A DNA stretch of 64,000 nt from Endozoicomonas sp. G2_1 (GCF_017744155.1 NZ_JAGHQT010000001.1:186001-250000); one strand, 5' to 3'. Counted from the stretch's first letter, positions 45,654 through 56,217 are shown. Notes: generated from the letters alone by a model not told the origin. Program-made: numbers and translations.

Positions 45654-48434
45654 TTGAACAAACGTATATTTCAAATGAAGTGGCTATTTTGGCCACTTTT
45701 ATTTTGCTTTACTCAATTTAGTTTTGCCACCAAATACAGTGACATCGATAACATTGGTGATATTAACAATATTGTCCAAGACGATTTAGGCTTTATTTGG
45801 CTAACCAGCCAACAAGGCCTAATACGCTACGATGGCGAAAACTTCATCAACTTTTCTAGTAATAACCAAGATTGGACGCTGCCTTTTAAATGGGTCAAAG
45901 ATGCAAAGCTGATCGATAATGGAAATTTACTCCTTGCTTCTGAGTGCTGCGGTATTTGGCTTTTTAACGTTCACACAGGGCAAAGTAGCGAAATTAGTAT
46001 AAACGCAAAAAACAAAAAACATAACACCTCAGAAACATTGTTTCACAAACAAAGCTTCTTTGCATATTCAAGCGACGTTGATCAACTATACGCTCAAAAC
46101 ACAGCCACTAATGAAAGTAAATTAATCGCGAACAATATACACATTAAGGAGCTTTTAAAAACGCAATCAAATGCTTATGCGATTAATAGTGACGATGTTT
46201 TTCAAATAACAGCTGAAAAAATTAATCATGTTCTATCTGGTTCGATTACAGGAGCAACTGTTGTAGCCAATAAACTTGTTGTCTTAACAAAAAACGGCGT
46301 GATGATTGTCAATGAAGACAATTCAGTTATCACTAAAACTCTAGATACGGCTTTAATTAACGCAACTGCCCACAAAAATGGCAGTAGCTTTTACGCAATA
46401 GACGCAAACAATCAAATTGTGCATATTGATATAGAAAAGCTCTCTTACTTAGAGCATAGTTACCCGGCAATTGGCCCAGATAAAATAGACTACACTTTCC
46501 ACGATAGTAGTAGTGTTCTGTGGCTAAGTACAGGAAAAGGTATTAAGCGGATCGTAGAAAGTACTGCCGTAAACCATTTAGTAGGCGCAAACTTACACTC
46601 TAGTACCATTGAATTAATCGACAACCAGTTAATTATTGGTACTTATGGCCACGGGCTTGTTAGCTTCAAGACTGGTAAAAATATATTTGGCGAGTCAGAA
46701 TCAAACACTTTTTCTCAGCGATCTAAGTTTATATACGACAGTGTTGTGGTTAATAATACCTTATATCTAAGCACTTTTGACGGTTTGTGGAAGTACCCCC
46801 AATCAACTCAACGGTTAACTCGAATTGATATTGTCGATAAAAATCAAGTTATACTCGGCGCCAATTACTCAAAAGGAAAATTGTATATTGGCATAGACGG
46901 TGATGGCTTTCTGGTGATGGACATCAACACAGAAGAGGTTATTGAGCGCGTTGACAAAACCAGCAACCTTAGCTCTGCGGAGGTATTACACCTAATACCA
47001 GTAGACAATAAAATTTGGCTAGCGACTGCTAAAGGTGTCGATATTTACGATCCTTTCAGTAAACAAATAACAACAATCTTTCACTCTCCTGCCCATAAAA
47101 TAGTCTCCTTAATAGCCGATGGTGATAAAGTACTTGCCGCGAGTATGGGCGATGGTCTTTATGTTTTTAACCAACAAGGGCAACTTTTATCTCAACAGGG
47201 TAGTGGTATTCAATTTACAAGTTTGTCTAAAATCAATAATAATATTTGGGCGACCGCAAGACCAGGGATATATAAGCTTGATTCAAGTAACTACAGCCTA
47301 AACTTAATTCCCGGCACGGAATCATTTTCTATCGAGAGTTCTGTCAAGAAATTTAATGACAGTTTGTATGCTCCCCACGAAGGCGGTGTGCTCCAAGTCC
47401 CACCTACAGAGCGAGAAGATTTTCACCCCAAGGTACTTATTACCCAAACTACAGTTTCAGGAAAATCCTACTTACTCAACAAAAGCATTACACTCAACTC
47501 GGCAAACGACGTTGTCACGCTCGATCTCGCCAGTTTAGATTACCGCCCTGGCCCGCCAAAAACATTTGAGTACAAAATTAACAACGGTCAGTGGAATAAA
47601 GTTAACAATAGCCAAATCACCTTAACGGGTCTATCTCCCGGTGATTACTACCTCGAGATTCGCGGCACGAATAGTTTAGAACAGTGGAGTAAGTACCACG
47701 CTTACACAAATATCAGCGTTGCTTTTCCGTGGTACTGGACATTACAAATGCGGATAATTTATCTAGTTATCGCAATTGGCGTTGTCTCACTTTGCTCATG
47801 GCTGTTTTATCTGCGCAGTAAATCTATTAACCATATCTACCAAGCGCTTAGAAACGACAGTAAAAGTAAAGGCCGTGCCGCACTAAACGTGACACGAAAT
47901 TTAAAACAAGTACTCGAGAGCATCAATAGTGAATCCACACCTGACTTTGATATCAAAAAAGTGTTAGAGCAGAGTATTGAAGAATTAACTAACGCTACTA
48001 AAGCAGAAGAGCCCGACGCCTTGTACGGTAAAACGTTAGAAGTGGCTCTGCCGTATTTTGTGCAATATATGCATCGAAAACACCATATCAACATCAAACT
48101 AGTCACTGAACTCGATAGCAGCAAACTAAGTTATGAGTTACAAGCAGATATTTACAAAATAATTTACGAAGCGATATCGTCAAATATGCTGAATCACAGT
48201 AGTCGAAACTTCAGTATTTCAATGCAAGATTTTAAGGGTAAGGTTTGGTTGACTATTCAAGACGATAACGAAGGTTTCACTAACTACCAAAGCCGTATTA
48301 GCTTTGACATGGCAATGTACTATATCAGACAAATCGCAAGCAAATACAAAGCTTCAGTCAATACCTTCAACAATAGCCACGAAGGTCAAGGCAGCCAACT
48401 GGTGATCAGCATTCCTCTAATGAAACTCGATTAA
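45654..48434 (+). CDS. Beta-propeller sensor with Y_Y_Y domain and degenerate histidine-kinase end
   Basis: A 926-residue membrane protein. After a signal sequence (about 1-25) come two-component-type propeller repeats (DDLGFIWLTSQQGLIRYDG, SSVLWLSTGKGIKRI, NKIWLATAKGVDIYD), a Y_Y_Y beta domain (about 620-680; FEYKINNGQWNKV), one membrane helix (about 695-720) and a cytoplasmic end with an HATPase-like fold (IIYEAISSNMLNH, DDNEGF, GQGSQLVISIPL). The dimerisation stretch after the helix shows no HisKA_3 box (no ELHD-like His), and the ATP-binding N and G motifs are altered. I infer a pseudokinase or a non-phosphorelay signal transducer. The start is a TTG at 45654 or an ATG at 45675; the first is favoured by its 3-base spacing to the upstream gene. 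Confidence 0.75.
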   Translation: MNKRIFQMKWLFWPLLFCFTQFSFATKYSDIDNIGDINNIVQDDLGFIWLTSQQGLIRYDGENFINFSSNNQDWTLPFKWVKDAKLIDNGNLLLASECCGIWLFNVHTGQSSEISINAKNKKHNTSETLFHKQSFFAYSSDVDQLYAQNTATNESKLIANNIHIKELLKTQSNAYAINSDDVFQITAEKINHVLSGSITGATVVANKLVVLTKNGVMIVNEDNSVITKTLDTALINATAHKNGSSFYAIDANNQIVHIDIEKLSYLEHSYPAIGPDKIDYTFHDSSSVLWLSTGKGIKRIVESTAVNHLVGANLHSSTIELIDNQLIIGTYGHGLVSFKTGKNIFGESESNTFSQRSKFIYDSVVVNNTLYLSTFDGLWKYPQSTQRLTRIDIVDKNQVILGANYSKGKLYIGIDGDGFLVMDINTEEVIERVDKTSNLSSAEVLHLIPVDNKIWLATAKGVDIYDPFSKQITTIFHSPAHKIVSLIADGDKVLAASMGDGLYVFNQQGQLLSQQGSGIQFTSLSKINNNIWATARPGIYKLDSSNYSLNLIPGTESFSIESSVKKFNDSLYAPHEGGVLQVPPTEREDFHPKVLITQTTVSGKSYLLNKSITLNSANDVVTLDLASLDYRPGPPKTFEYKINNGQWNKVNNSQITLTGLSPGDYYLEIRGTNSLEQWSKYHAYTNISVAFPWYWTLQMRIIYLVIAIGVVSLCSWLFYLRSKSINHIYQALRNDSKSKGRAALNVTRNLKQVLESINSESTPDFDIKKVLEQSIEELTNATKAEEPDALYGKTLEVALPYFVQYMHRKHHINIKLVTELDSSKLSYELQADIYKIIYEAISSNMLNHSSRNFSISMQDFKGKVWLTIQDDNEGFTNYQSRISFDMAMYYIRQIASKYKASVNTFNNSHEGQGSQLVISIPLMKLD

Positions 48435-48546
48435 CAACGGTAAAATATCGACATTTGAACAACAGATAAACTAGCGAACTGGTGGGAAAAAGCGTAAAAT
48501 ACGCGTCCTTTAATTTTTAACCTGTTCGCATTTTAGGCAAAAGTTC

Positions 48547-49995
48547 ATGAGTAAAAAGCTATATATCAAAACCTGGGGCTGTCAAATGAATGAGTATGAC
48601 TCGCAAAAGATGGCCGAGTTATTAGACTCAACCCACGGCTTCGAATTGGCTGAAGAAGCAGAGGACGCTGACGTCATCTTGCTAAACACTTGTTCTATTA
48701 GAGAAAAGGCACAGGAAAAGGTCTTCCATCAACTCGGCCGCTGGAAAAACTTAAAAAATGACAACCCTGACTTAGTTATCGGAGTTGGCGGTTGTGTTGC
48801 CTCACAAGAAGGCGATACGATTCGCCAGCGCGCACCTTATGTCGATATGGTTTTTGGCCCGCAAACATTGCACCGTTTGCCAGAAATGATTCAACAAGTC
48901 ACCGGTGACCGCAGCCCGGTTGTTGATGTCAGCTTTCCTGAAATTGAAAAGTTTGACCGCTTACCTGAACCAAAAGCTGAGGGACCAAGCGCATTTGTCT
49001 CAATTATGGAAGGTTGTAGTAAATACTGTACTTTCTGTGTTGTTCCTTATACGCGCGGTGAAGAGGTTAGCCGTCCACTTGACGACGTACTTTACGAAAT
49101 TGCCCAGCTCGCTGAGCAAGGTGTTCGCGAGGTTAATTTACTTGGCCAAAATGTTAACGCTTACCGCGGCGAGAGCTTCGACGGTAGCGTTTGTCGCTTC
49201 TCTGAATTATTGCGTTTAATTGCTACCATTGACGGTATCGATCGCATTCGCTATACCACTTCGCACCCGGTCGAGTTTACCGACGACATTATTGAAGTGT
49301 ACAAAGACGTTCCTGAACTTGTCAGCCACCTGCACTTGCCGGTTCAAAGTGGCTCAGATCGCATTTTGACTCAGATGAAACGCGGTCATACTGCCATTGA
49401 GTACAAATCGCAAATTCGCCGTTTGCGCAAAGCTCGCCCAGATATTTGTATGTCTTCTGACTTTATCGTTGGCTTCCCAGGCGAAACGGACCAAGATTTT
49501 GAAGACACGATGGACTTGATCAAAGCAATAGATTTTGATTTGAGCTTTAGCTTCATTTACAGTGCTCGTCCAGGGACACCAGCGGCTGACTTACCTGATG
49601 ACATCAGTGAAGAAACCAAAAAGCAACGCCTACAAATTTTGCAAGACAGAATTACGCAGCAAGCCCTGCGCATTGCTCGTCAAATGCTAGGCAGCGAACA
49701 ACGTATTTTGGTTGAAGGCCCATCGAAAAAGAATCCAATGGAACTTAGAGGCCGTACTGAAAACAACCGCATTGTTAACTTTGTTGCACCACACCATGTC
49801 ATTGGCCAATTTGTCGACGTTAAAATTACCGACGTCTACGCCAACTCGTTGCGCGGTGAGCTGGTCCGTGAAGAAAAAGACATGGGTCTGCGTATCGCTC
49901 ATTCACCTGCGGATATTTTGGCCAACAACCACCACAATCAAGCAGCGAACAATGCCGGTATCGATGAACTTGGCGTAGGTACATACACGCCTTAG
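48547..49995 (+). CDS. miaB: tRNA-2-methylthio-N6-isopentenyladenosine synthase MiaB
   Basis: A 482-residue radical-SAM methylthiotransferase that adds the 2-methylthio group to i6A37 of tRNAs. The N-terminal cluster Cys residues are in [20 protein letters not shown] and GVGGCVAS; the radical-SAM CxxxCxxC is CSKYCTFC in [17 protein letters not shown]; a TRAM domain closes the protein ([13 protein letters not shown]). A 112-base gap separates it from the propeller gene. It heads the conserved miaB-phoL-ybeY-corC-lnt series. Confidence 0.97.
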   Translation: MSKKLYIKTWGCQMNEYDSQKMAELLDSTHGFELAEEAEDADVILLNTCSIREKAQEKVFHQLGRWKNLKNDNPDLVIGVGGCVASQEGDTIRQRAPYVDMVFGPQTLHRLPEMIQQVTGDRSPVVDVSFPEIEKFDRLPEPKAEGPSAFVSIMEGCSKYCTFCVVPYTRGEEVSRPLDDVLYEIAQLAEQGVREVNLLGQNVNAYRGESFDGSVCRFSELLRLIATIDGIDRIRYTTSHPVEFTDDIIEVYKDVPELVSHLHLPVQSGSDRILTQMKRGHTAIEYKSQIRRLRKARPDICMSSDFIVGFPGETDQDFEDTMDLIKAIDFDLSFSFIYSARPGTPAADLPDDISEETKKQRLQILQDRITQQALRIARQMLGSEQRILVEGPSKKNPMELRGRTENNRIVNFVAPHHVIGQFVDVKITDVYANSLRGELVREEKDMGLRIAHSPADILANNHHNQAANNAGIDELGVGTYTP

Positions 49996-50029
49996 TTACA
50001 GCATAAAACAACAATAAATAGGATTTTCA

Positions 50030-51172
50030 TTGACTAAGCACACCAGTTTGGAATTTGCCTTAGAGCCTGTCGATAATCACCGACAGGCAAACCTTTGCGG
50101 CCCAATGGATGATCACTTAAAAACTATTGAGCGCCGTTTAGGTGTCGAAATTAGTTACCGCGGCCATCAGTTTAAAATTGTTGGTATGGCCAATAATTGC
50201 CAAGCGGTCAGCAAATTACTCAAAGATCTTTACCTAGAAACTGAGGTTGTTAAAGGCCAAAGTAAAACCATTAACGCTGAAATGGTTCATTTAGCCATTT
50301 TAGCGGCCAATGTCCTTGAACAAGCGCCAACCAAAGTCGACGTTGACTATGAAAAAATGGTCACCATCAAAACCAAGCGCGGTATTATCAAGCCGAGAAA
50401 CGACAACCAATCGGCCTATGTCCAAAACGTTATCACTAACGACATTAGCTTTGGTGTTGGCGTCGCTGGTACCGGTAAAACTTACCTCGCAGTTGCATGT
50501 GCCGTTGATGCGCTAGAGCGTCAAGAAATCCGCCGTATTTTGTTAACTCGTCCCGCCGTTGAAGCGGGTGAAAAACTCGGCTTTTTACCAGGTGATTTAT
50601 CACAAAAAATCGACCCTTATTTAAGACCTCTGTACGATGCCTTATTTGAAATGCTCGGTTTTGAAAAGGTCGAAAAGCTGATTGAGCGCAATGTTATTGA
50701 AATTGCGCCACTGGCATACATGCGCGGCCGGACCCTGAACGACGCCTTTATTATTTTGGATGAAAGCCAAAATACTACCGTCGAACAAATGAAGATGTTT
50801 CTGACCCGAATCGGCTTTAATTCACGCGCCGTAATCACCGGTGATGTTACCCAAATCGACTTACCACGCGGGCAAAAGTCAGGCTTGCGTCACGCCATTG
50901 AGGTACTAGAAGACATCCCTGGGGTTAGCTTTAATTTCTTTCAATCAAAAGATGTTGTTCGCCACCCTGTTGTTGCTCGTATTGTTGAAGCCTACGAAAA
51001 GCACGAACACAACGTCAACAAAATCAAGCAGCAGAAACAACAAGCGCAACTGGCAAAGCAACAAGCCCAAAGCCTAGATCAAGTTGAAGCACAGGAGCAG
51101 CAAGCTAGCAGCACTGAAGCTACTGAAACTGAAGCGACAAAAACTAATAGCTCAGCAGCCAACAAAGACTAA
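50030..51172 (+). CDS. ybeZ: PhoH-like ATPase (YbeZ)
   Basis: A 380-residue PhoH-family P-loop ATPase. An N-terminal KH-like part ([19 protein letters not shown]) leads to the Walker [16 protein letters not shown] and Walker [13 protein letters not shown]. YbeZ works with YbeY in ribosome and rRNA maturation. The protein ends in a Gln/Thr/Ala-rich low-complexity tail of about 50 residues ([15 protein letters not shown]...) not seen in short orthologues. The start is TTG 50030 after AGGA. It lies 34 bases after miaB and 5 bases before ybeY. Confidence 0.93.
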   Translation: MTKHTSLEFALEPVDNHRQANLCGPMDDHLKTIERRLGVEISYRGHQFKIVGMANNCQAVSKLLKDLYLETEVVKGQSKTINAEMVHLAILAANVLEQAPTKVDVDYEKMVTIKTKRGIIKPRNDNQSAYVQNVITNDISFGVGVAGTGKTYLAVACAVDALERQEIRRILLTRPAVEAGEKLGFLPGDLSQKIDPYLRPLYDALFEMLGFEKVEKLIERNVIEIAPLAYMRGRTLNDAFIILDESQNTTVEQMKMFLTRIGFNSRAVITGDVTQIDLPRGQKSGLRHAIEVLEDIPGVSFNFFQSKDVVRHPVVARIVEAYEKHEHNVNKIKQQKQQAQLAKQQAQSLDQVEAQEQQASSTEATETEATKTNSSAANKD

Positions 51173-51177
51173 GCGCC

Positions 51178-51633
51178 ATGACCATCACCTTAGACTTACA
51201 AATAGCCAGTGAAGCGGCTGACCTGCCGGCTGAGTCTGATATCCAAGTTTGGCTCGACGCTGCACTTGCCAGCTACCAGCGCAATTTTGAACTCACTATT
51301 CGCATTGTCGACAACAGTGAAAGCCAAAGTTTAAACCATCAGTATCGCGGCAAAGACAAGCCGACCAATGTCTTGTCTTTCCCGTTTGAAGTACCTGAAG
51401 GTATTGAGCTTGATCTACTGGGCGATTTGGTTATTTGTGCCCCAGTCGTTAAAGCTGAGGCTAGCGAGCAAAAAAAACCAATCATTGCCCACTGGGCTCA
51501 TATGGTTGTTCACGGTTGCTTGCATTTACTCGGTTTTGACCATATAACAGAAGAAGAAGCCTTGGAGATGGAAACGCTGGAAATAGACATCCTAGCTAAA
51601 CTTGGCTTTAATAACCCTTACACGATTGACTAG
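51178..51633 (+). CDS. ybeY: Endoribonuclease YbeY
   Basis: A 151-residue single-strand RNA endonuclease for 16S rRNA 3'-end maturation and ribosome quality control. The metal site HxxxHxxxxxH is in [15 protein letters not shown]; the substrate channel part [16 protein letters not shown] precedes it. Five bases separate it from ybeZ. Its end is followed after 31 bases by corC. Confidence 0.96.
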   Translation: MTITLDLQIASEAADLPAESDIQVWLDAALASYQRNFELTIRIVDNSESQSLNHQYRGKDKPTNVLSFPFEVPEGIELDLLGDLVICAPVVKAEASEQKKPIIAHWAHMVVHGCLHLLGFDHITEEEALEMETLEIDILAKLGFNNPYTID

Positions 51634-51664
51634 TAACCTAAATTTACAGGACAAAAAATACGCC

Positions 51665-52543
51665 ATGAGCGATGATAATCCCCACTCTAGCAACGGCTCT
51701 GCAAATAAGTCTTTACTCGGGAAAATAGTACAAGCCTTTACTGGAGAGCCGCAAAATAAAGAACAATTGGTCGAAGTGTTAAACGACGCAGAAGACCGAG
51801 AGTTGATCAAACCAGAAACCAAACAAATGATCGAAGGCGTTTTAGGCGTCAGTGAAATGCGAGTACGCGATATTATGATTCCGCGTTCGCAAATGGTCAC
51901 TTTGGATATCAACTTAAGCCAAGAGCAATTCCTGCCTACTATTTTAGAATCAGCACACTCGCGATTCCCTGTCGTAAACGACGATATCGATCACGTTGAA
52001 GGTATTTTGCTCGCCAAAGATTTACTGGCTTATGGTTTTGGTCAACAAGAGCAAGAGTGTAAATTATCCGATATCATCCGTCCTGCGATTATCGTTCCCG
52101 AAAGTAAAAAAGTAGAGCCTCTACTTAAAGAATTCCGTTCACAGCGCTACCATATGGCGATTGTCGTCGATGAATACGGCGGCGTTTCAGGTTTGGTTAC
52201 CATTGAAGACATCCTCGAATTAATCGTCGGAGAAATCGAAGACGAAACCGATGATGAAATCGAACTAGATATCAAACATTTAGCGGGTCAAGTTTACTTA
52301 GTAAAATCATTGACTGAACTCGCTGACTTTAACGAATACTTCAACTGCCAGTTTGATGAGGAAGATGCTGATACCATTGGCGGTATTGTTCTACATCAGT
52401 TCGGACACATGCCGAAAAAAGGTGAAGAGATGGTCATTGACGGTTTTGAATTTAAAATTGTTGCCGCCGACAATCGCCGTATTCAGACTATCCAAGTAAC
52501 CGTGCCAAAAGAGCATCAAGTTACCGGTAAGATCTCAGACTAG
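51665..52543 (+). CDS. corC: CorC/HlyC-family CBS-domain protein (YbeX)
   Basis: A 292-residue cytosolic protein with a pair of CBS domains (about 65-190; MRVRDIMIPRSQMVTL, VVDEYGGVSGLVTIEDILE) and a C-terminal CorC/HlyC transporter-associated domain (about 205-285). It lacks the CNNM membrane domain, as expected for CorC/YbeX, which is linked to magnesium/cobalt efflux and to ribosome functions. I start at ATG 51665 (MSDDNPHSSNGSANKS) with AGGA upstream; an in-frame ATG at 51602 overlaps ybeY by 32 bases and encodes an unconserved lead. Confidence 0.93.
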   Translation: MSDDNPHSSNGSANKSLLGKIVQAFTGEPQNKEQLVEVLNDAEDRELIKPETKQMIEGVLGVSEMRVRDIMIPRSQMVTLDINLSQEQFLPTILESAHSRFPVVNDDIDHVEGILLAKDLLAYGFGQQEQECKLSDIIRPAIIVPESKKVEPLLKEFRSQRYHMAIVVDEYGGVSGLVTIEDILELIVGEIEDETDDEIELDIKHLAGQVYLVKSLTELADFNEYFNCQFDEEDADTIGGIVLHQFGHMPKKGEEMVIDGFEFKIVAADNRRIQTIQVTVPKEHQVTGKISD

Positions 52544-52562
52544 CTTTGACAGATCATCAGTA

Positions 52563-54188
52563 GTGACAACTTCATTGTTCAAAAACGCCGCTAGCGCTAG
52601 CAGGCGCCTGCTTACCAATAAAAAGCACTGGCTGAGTTTTTTACTCGGCTTAGTGCTAGTTTTTGCCTATGCACCATACGGCCAATACTGGCTAATGTTT
52701 GTCGCACTGCCACTGTGGTTTAAGTTACTCGATAAAACAACTGCTAAAACCGCGGCAGGCATCGGTTTTTTCTTTGCCTTTGGCTGGTTTGCTAGTGGCA
52801 TTAGCTGGGTGCATGTCAGTATTGAATTGTTCGGTGGTATGCCGTTAGTGGTCTCTTTGCTGCTGATGCTGCTACTTTGCCTATATTTAGCTATTTACCC
52901 CGCACTGGCCTGTTACCTTGCCGCTCGTCTTAGCAAAAATAGACAACTAAACCTCTTGTTGTTACCGGCAACTTGGACCCTAGCAGAATACCTTCGAAAC
53001 ACCCTACTCACTGGGTTTCCGTGGTTATCCCTCGGTTATAGCCAAATCGATAGCCCACTGAGATTCATCGCGCCGATTTTTGGCGAAGTTGGCATTACTT
53101 TCTTTTTGCTGTTTATCAGTATTGCCCTCTACTACCTTGTTTGGCCAAGTATAAAAATAGTGCGAGTTCGCGCTTGTTTAACCTTATTTGTCGCAGGCTT
53201 AGCGCTGGTATTACTGCCACAAGTTCAGTGGCTAACACCAAGTGGTAAGTCTCTAAAAACCGCATTAGTTCAAGGCAATATCGAACAAGAATTGAAGTGG
53301 CAGCCAGAGCAAGAATGGCCAACACTGGTCAAATACTTAAACCTAACCAAACAGCATTTAAACAGCGATATTATCGTTTGGCCTGAATCGGCAATTCCAG
53401 CCTTAGAACCAAGAGTTCAAGATTTTCTAACGACGCTGGATGAACTTGCTTATCAAAATGACAGCGCCATTATTACGGGTGTACTCAATTATAATTATCA
53501 GCGCAAACAGTACTTTAACGGTTTAGTCACAGTTGGCCAAACAAATGCAAGTTCAACAGCTCAACTAAGTTCGCAAAACACTGAGTTAACAAATCGGCAA
53601 AACCAAGTCGGTAGCTACAGCTACAATCACGACAATCGCTTTTACAAGTATCACTTATTGCCAATTGGCGAGTTTGTGCCATTTGAAGACTGGCTGCGAC
53701 CGCTTGCGCCATTTTTTAACTTACCCATGTCGTCATTCAGTCGAGGCGACTATGTTCAAAATAACTTGATTGCCAAAGGGCAACACGTGTTGCCTTTAAT
53801 TTGCTTTGAAATTGCTTTTCCAGAGCAACTTGCCGCTAACTTTACCGAGCAAACCAGTGTGTTATTAACTGTGAGTAACGACGCATGGTTCGCTGACTCA
53901 CACGGGCCACATCAACACATGGAAATTGCTCGTATGAGAGCGCTCGAATTTGGCCGTCCACTGTTGCGCTCAACCAATACAGGTATTACCGCAAGTGTCG
54001 ATGCCTATGGTCAGTTTATTGACCGCCTGCCACAATTTGAACAAGGTGTCTTGGTCAGTCATATTGAGCTAGTCACTGGCAACACCCCATTTAGTCGCTG
54101 GCAAAAATACCCAGTATTTATCCTGTCACTGTTACTTTTTATCTCGATTGTTGTGATTGAGCGCAAGGCACCAAAGCACACTTCTTAA
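52563..54188 (+). CDS. lnt: Apolipoprotein N-acyltransferase
   Basis: A 541-residue inner-membrane enzyme that adds the third acyl chain to lipoproteins. Six or so N-terminal helices (about 20-210) are followed by a nitrilase-like catalytic domain (about 225-510) with the E-K-C triad: the Cys is in LPLICFEIAFPE, the Lys in RFYKYHLLPIGEFVPFE and the Glu in the WPESAIPA segment. It starts at GTG 52563, 19 bases after corC. The lipoprotein substrates include LolB encoded at 37318. Confidence 0.95.
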   Translation: MTTSLFKNAASASRRLLTNKKHWLSFLLGLVLVFAYAPYGQYWLMFVALPLWFKLLDKTTAKTAAGIGFFFAFGWFASGISWVHVSIELFGGMPLVVSLLLMLLLCLYLAIYPALACYLAARLSKNRQLNLLLLPATWTLAEYLRNTLLTGFPWLSLGYSQIDSPLRFIAPIFGEVGITFFLLFISIALYYLVWPSIKIVRVRACLTLFVAGLALVLLPQVQWLTPSGKSLKTALVQGNIEQELKWQPEQEWPTLVKYLNLTKQHLNSDIIVWPESAIPALEPRVQDFLTTLDELAYQNDSAIITGVLNYNYQRKQYFNGLVTVGQTNASSTAQLSSQNTELTNRQNQVGSYSYNHDNRFYKYHLLPIGEFVPFEDWLRPLAPFFNLPMSSFSRGDYVQNNLIAKGQHVLPLICFEIAFPEQLAANFTEQTSVLLTVSNDAWFADSHGPHQHMEIARMRALEFGRPLLRSTNTGITASVDAYGQFIDRLPQFEQGVLVSHIELVTGNTPFSRWQKYPVFILSLLLFISIVVIERKAPKHTS

Positions 54189-54255
54189 TACTGCTTTATC
54201 TATTGACTGACTTGGGTTTATACTGATTATTAAATCAGCTCAATAGATAATAATA

Positions 54256-55989
54256 ATGAAATTTTTCAAAGAATTAAGCAAAAGAGCATTAACCTCAAAA
54301 GCACTGACAAAAAAAGTATTCATTAAGAGAGCTTACTTGATTGCGACCTTAACCTTGCCTTTAGTCGTGAGCCCAATAACACTCGCCGAGACCAGCCAGC
54401 TCATATACAACATCAATGGCTATACTATGTCTGATAGCGGCTTACAAAGATTCCATTCAATTCAATTTAACGGCGATAAAATAGAAAAGCTCTATCGCAC
54501 ACACGAATCATTGCCAAATGACCAATCAATGACTCGATTAGATGGCAAAGGTAAAACGCTCTTACCGGGCTTAATTGATGCTCATGGTCATGTCCTCAAC
54601 TACGGCTTGAGCTTGTTATCAGCTAATTTAAATGACACGACTTCAGAGCAAAACGCCGTTGAAAAAGTCAAAAGCCATTATCAGAAGCAATCTGCTGCAA
54701 ATGCCGACACTTGGGTACTTGGCCGGGGTTGGAACCAAACCCACTGGCCTGACAAAGAATTTCCCAGCGCTGCGAGCTTAGACAAAGTATTTCCAGAGCG
54801 TGCAGTACTGCTTAACCGCGTCGACGGTCACGCAATTTGGGTCAATAGTAAAGCAATGAAACTCGCTGGGATTAACAAAAATACTCCCTCCCCTGCTGGC
54901 GGCGAAATTGTCAAAGACAGTAACGGTGAACCCACAGGTATTTTTATTGATAATGCAATGGAGCTGATTTTCAAAGTACAACCAGCCTTGAGCATTGGTG
55001 AGAAAAAAGCTGCACTGATTAGAGGCTTATCAGCCTTGGCAGAAGTCGGCCTCACCAGCGTTCACGATGCAGGTATCAGCGCTGAAAATATCGAGCTATA
55101 CAAATCGTTGGCAGAAGAGCAAAACATGGCAATTCGCGTCAATGGTATGCTAGATATTAACGACAGCCAAACCGATAACATTTTAGCGCAAGGTCATTAT
55201 CAAAGCCCTGATCAAATGTTTGCGCTCCATAGTGTAAAAATCTCATCTGACGGCGCATTGGGTAGCCGTGGCGCGGCACTAATTCACGACTATTCAGATC
55301 TACCCGGTCACAAAGGCTTGCTGCTATATCCCGAAAAAGAACTTAAAGCCTTAATGCTTAAAGCGATGAAAGCTGGCTTTCAAGTTAATACGCACGCTAT
55401 TGGTGACAACGCCAACAAGCTCGTCTTAGACCACTATCAAGACGCAATTAAACAAACGGGTACTCGCGATTTACGCCACCGTATTGAGCACGCTCAGGTC
55501 TTGCAATTGAGTGATATTGAACGCTTTGCCAAGCTCAATATTGTCGCTTCTATTCAAGCTACCCACGCAACCAGTGATAAAAACATGGCACAAGATCGAA
55601 TTGGCAAAAAGCGCTTAGCTGGCGCTTACGCCTGGCGAAAACTGCTCAGTGCCAAGGCAAAAGTTGCCAATGGCTCTGACTTCCCAATAGAACCGACTAA
55701 TCCGTTGTTCGGCTTACATGCAGCAATCACTCGCCAAGATCGCGACAATCAACCTTTAGGCGGTTGGATCAGCAGCGAGTCGATGACCAGAACCGAAGCT
55801 TTTGCCAGCTTCACCATTGACGCCGCCTACGCTGGCCATCAAGAGCATATTATTGGCAGTCTAGCCGCAGGTAAAAAAGCTGATTTTATTTTGTTAGCGC
55901 AAGACCCATTTACTATTGATGCTGAAAATATATGGCAGATAAAGGTCTTAGAAACTTGGGTTAATGGCAACCGAGTGTACAAAAACTAA
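54256..55989 (+). CDS. Exported amidohydrolase of the YtcJ type
   Basis: A 577-residue metal-dependent amidohydrolase (amidohydrolase_3/YtcJ family). A signal or membrane-anchor segment (about 25-47, ending TLAET) precedes a composite domain. The metal site is seen in LPGLIDAHGHVLN (HxH), FQVNTHAIGDNANK, RHRIEHAQV and ANGSDFPIEPTNPL (Asp). Substrate is unknown; characterised members act on amides or hydantoin-like compounds. It has a weak ribosome site, so the exact start is open. It stands alone, between lnt and the minus-strand signalling genes. Confidence 0.88.
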   Translation: MKFFKELSKRALTSKALTKKVFIKRAYLIATLTLPLVVSPITLAETSQLIYNINGYTMSDSGLQRFHSIQFNGDKIEKLYRTHESLPNDQSMTRLDGKGKTLLPGLIDAHGHVLNYGLSLLSANLNDTTSEQNAVEKVKSHYQKQSAANADTWVLGRGWNQTHWPDKEFPSAASLDKVFPERAVLLNRVDGHAIWVNSKAMKLAGINKNTPSPAGGEIVKDSNGEPTGIFIDNAMELIFKVQPALSIGEKKAALIRGLSALAEVGLTSVHDAGISAENIELYKSLAEEQNMAIRVNGMLDINDSQTDNILAQGHYQSPDQMFALHSVKISSDGALGSRGAALIHDYSDLPGHKGLLLYPEKELKALMLKAMKAGFQVNTHAIGDNANKLVLDHYQDAIKQTGTRDLRHRIEHAQVLQLSDIERFAKLNIVASIQATHATSDKNMAQDRIGKKRLAGAYAWRKLLSAKAKVANGSDFPIEPTNPLFGLHAAITRQDRDNQPLGGWISSESMTRTEAFASFTIDAAYAGHQEHIIGSLAAGKKADFILLAQDPFTIDAENIWQIKVLETWVNGNRVYKN

Positions 55990-56069
55990 AGTCGCTGTGA
56001 GTAAGGTAGGTATTACTCGCAATGAAATGTTTGAATAAATCTTCCATGTAAAAACTTATTCTTTGTCGA

Positions 56070-56156
56070 CCATGGCACCGCTGGATAAGTACTTCCCTGT
56101 ACAAATCCGCTCCTTGCCGTCCATGGCACCGCTGGATAAGTACTTCCCTGTACAAA
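56070..56156. repeat. Tandem copies of an intergenic repeat
   Basis: A 36-base sequence starting CCATGGCACCGCTGG and ending CTGTACAAA occurs exactly at 56070-56105 and 56121-56156, a period of 51 bases. The flanks TTGTCGA and TTGCCGT are also alike. A frame through it gives a repeated peptide LYREVLIQRCHGRQ, which I regard as an artefact. The minus-strand reading ACAGGGAAGTACTTATCC recalls the palindromic element at 23760-23860. This pattern is known from other Alteromonadales genomes as short intergenic repeats; function unclear. Confidence 0.7.
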
Positions 56157-56188
56157 AAAGCGATCAGTTGATGACAACTGATCGCTTT
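56157..56188 (-). terminator. Terminator of the RR/diguanylate cyclase operon
   Basis: AAAGCGATCAGTTG (56157-56170) pairs with CAACTGATCGCTTT (56175-56188), a perfect 14-bp stem around ATGA. On the minus strand it runs into a T-run. It lies 30 bases past the stop of the gene at 56218. Confidence 0.93.
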
Positions 56189-56217
56189 AGACATCTCTGC
56201 TTAGATCTAAATATGAT

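Noticed and set aside
56070-56156. Possible CRISPR array
   Set aside because: Only two repeats with a 15-base gap and no cas genes; better explained as a tandem intergenic repeat.
55961-56194. Minus-strand frame of 77 codons with repeated peptide LYREVLIQRCHGRQ
   Set aside because: It is generated by the 51-base tandem intergenic repeat and overlaps the end of the amidohydrolase gene; no ribosome site.
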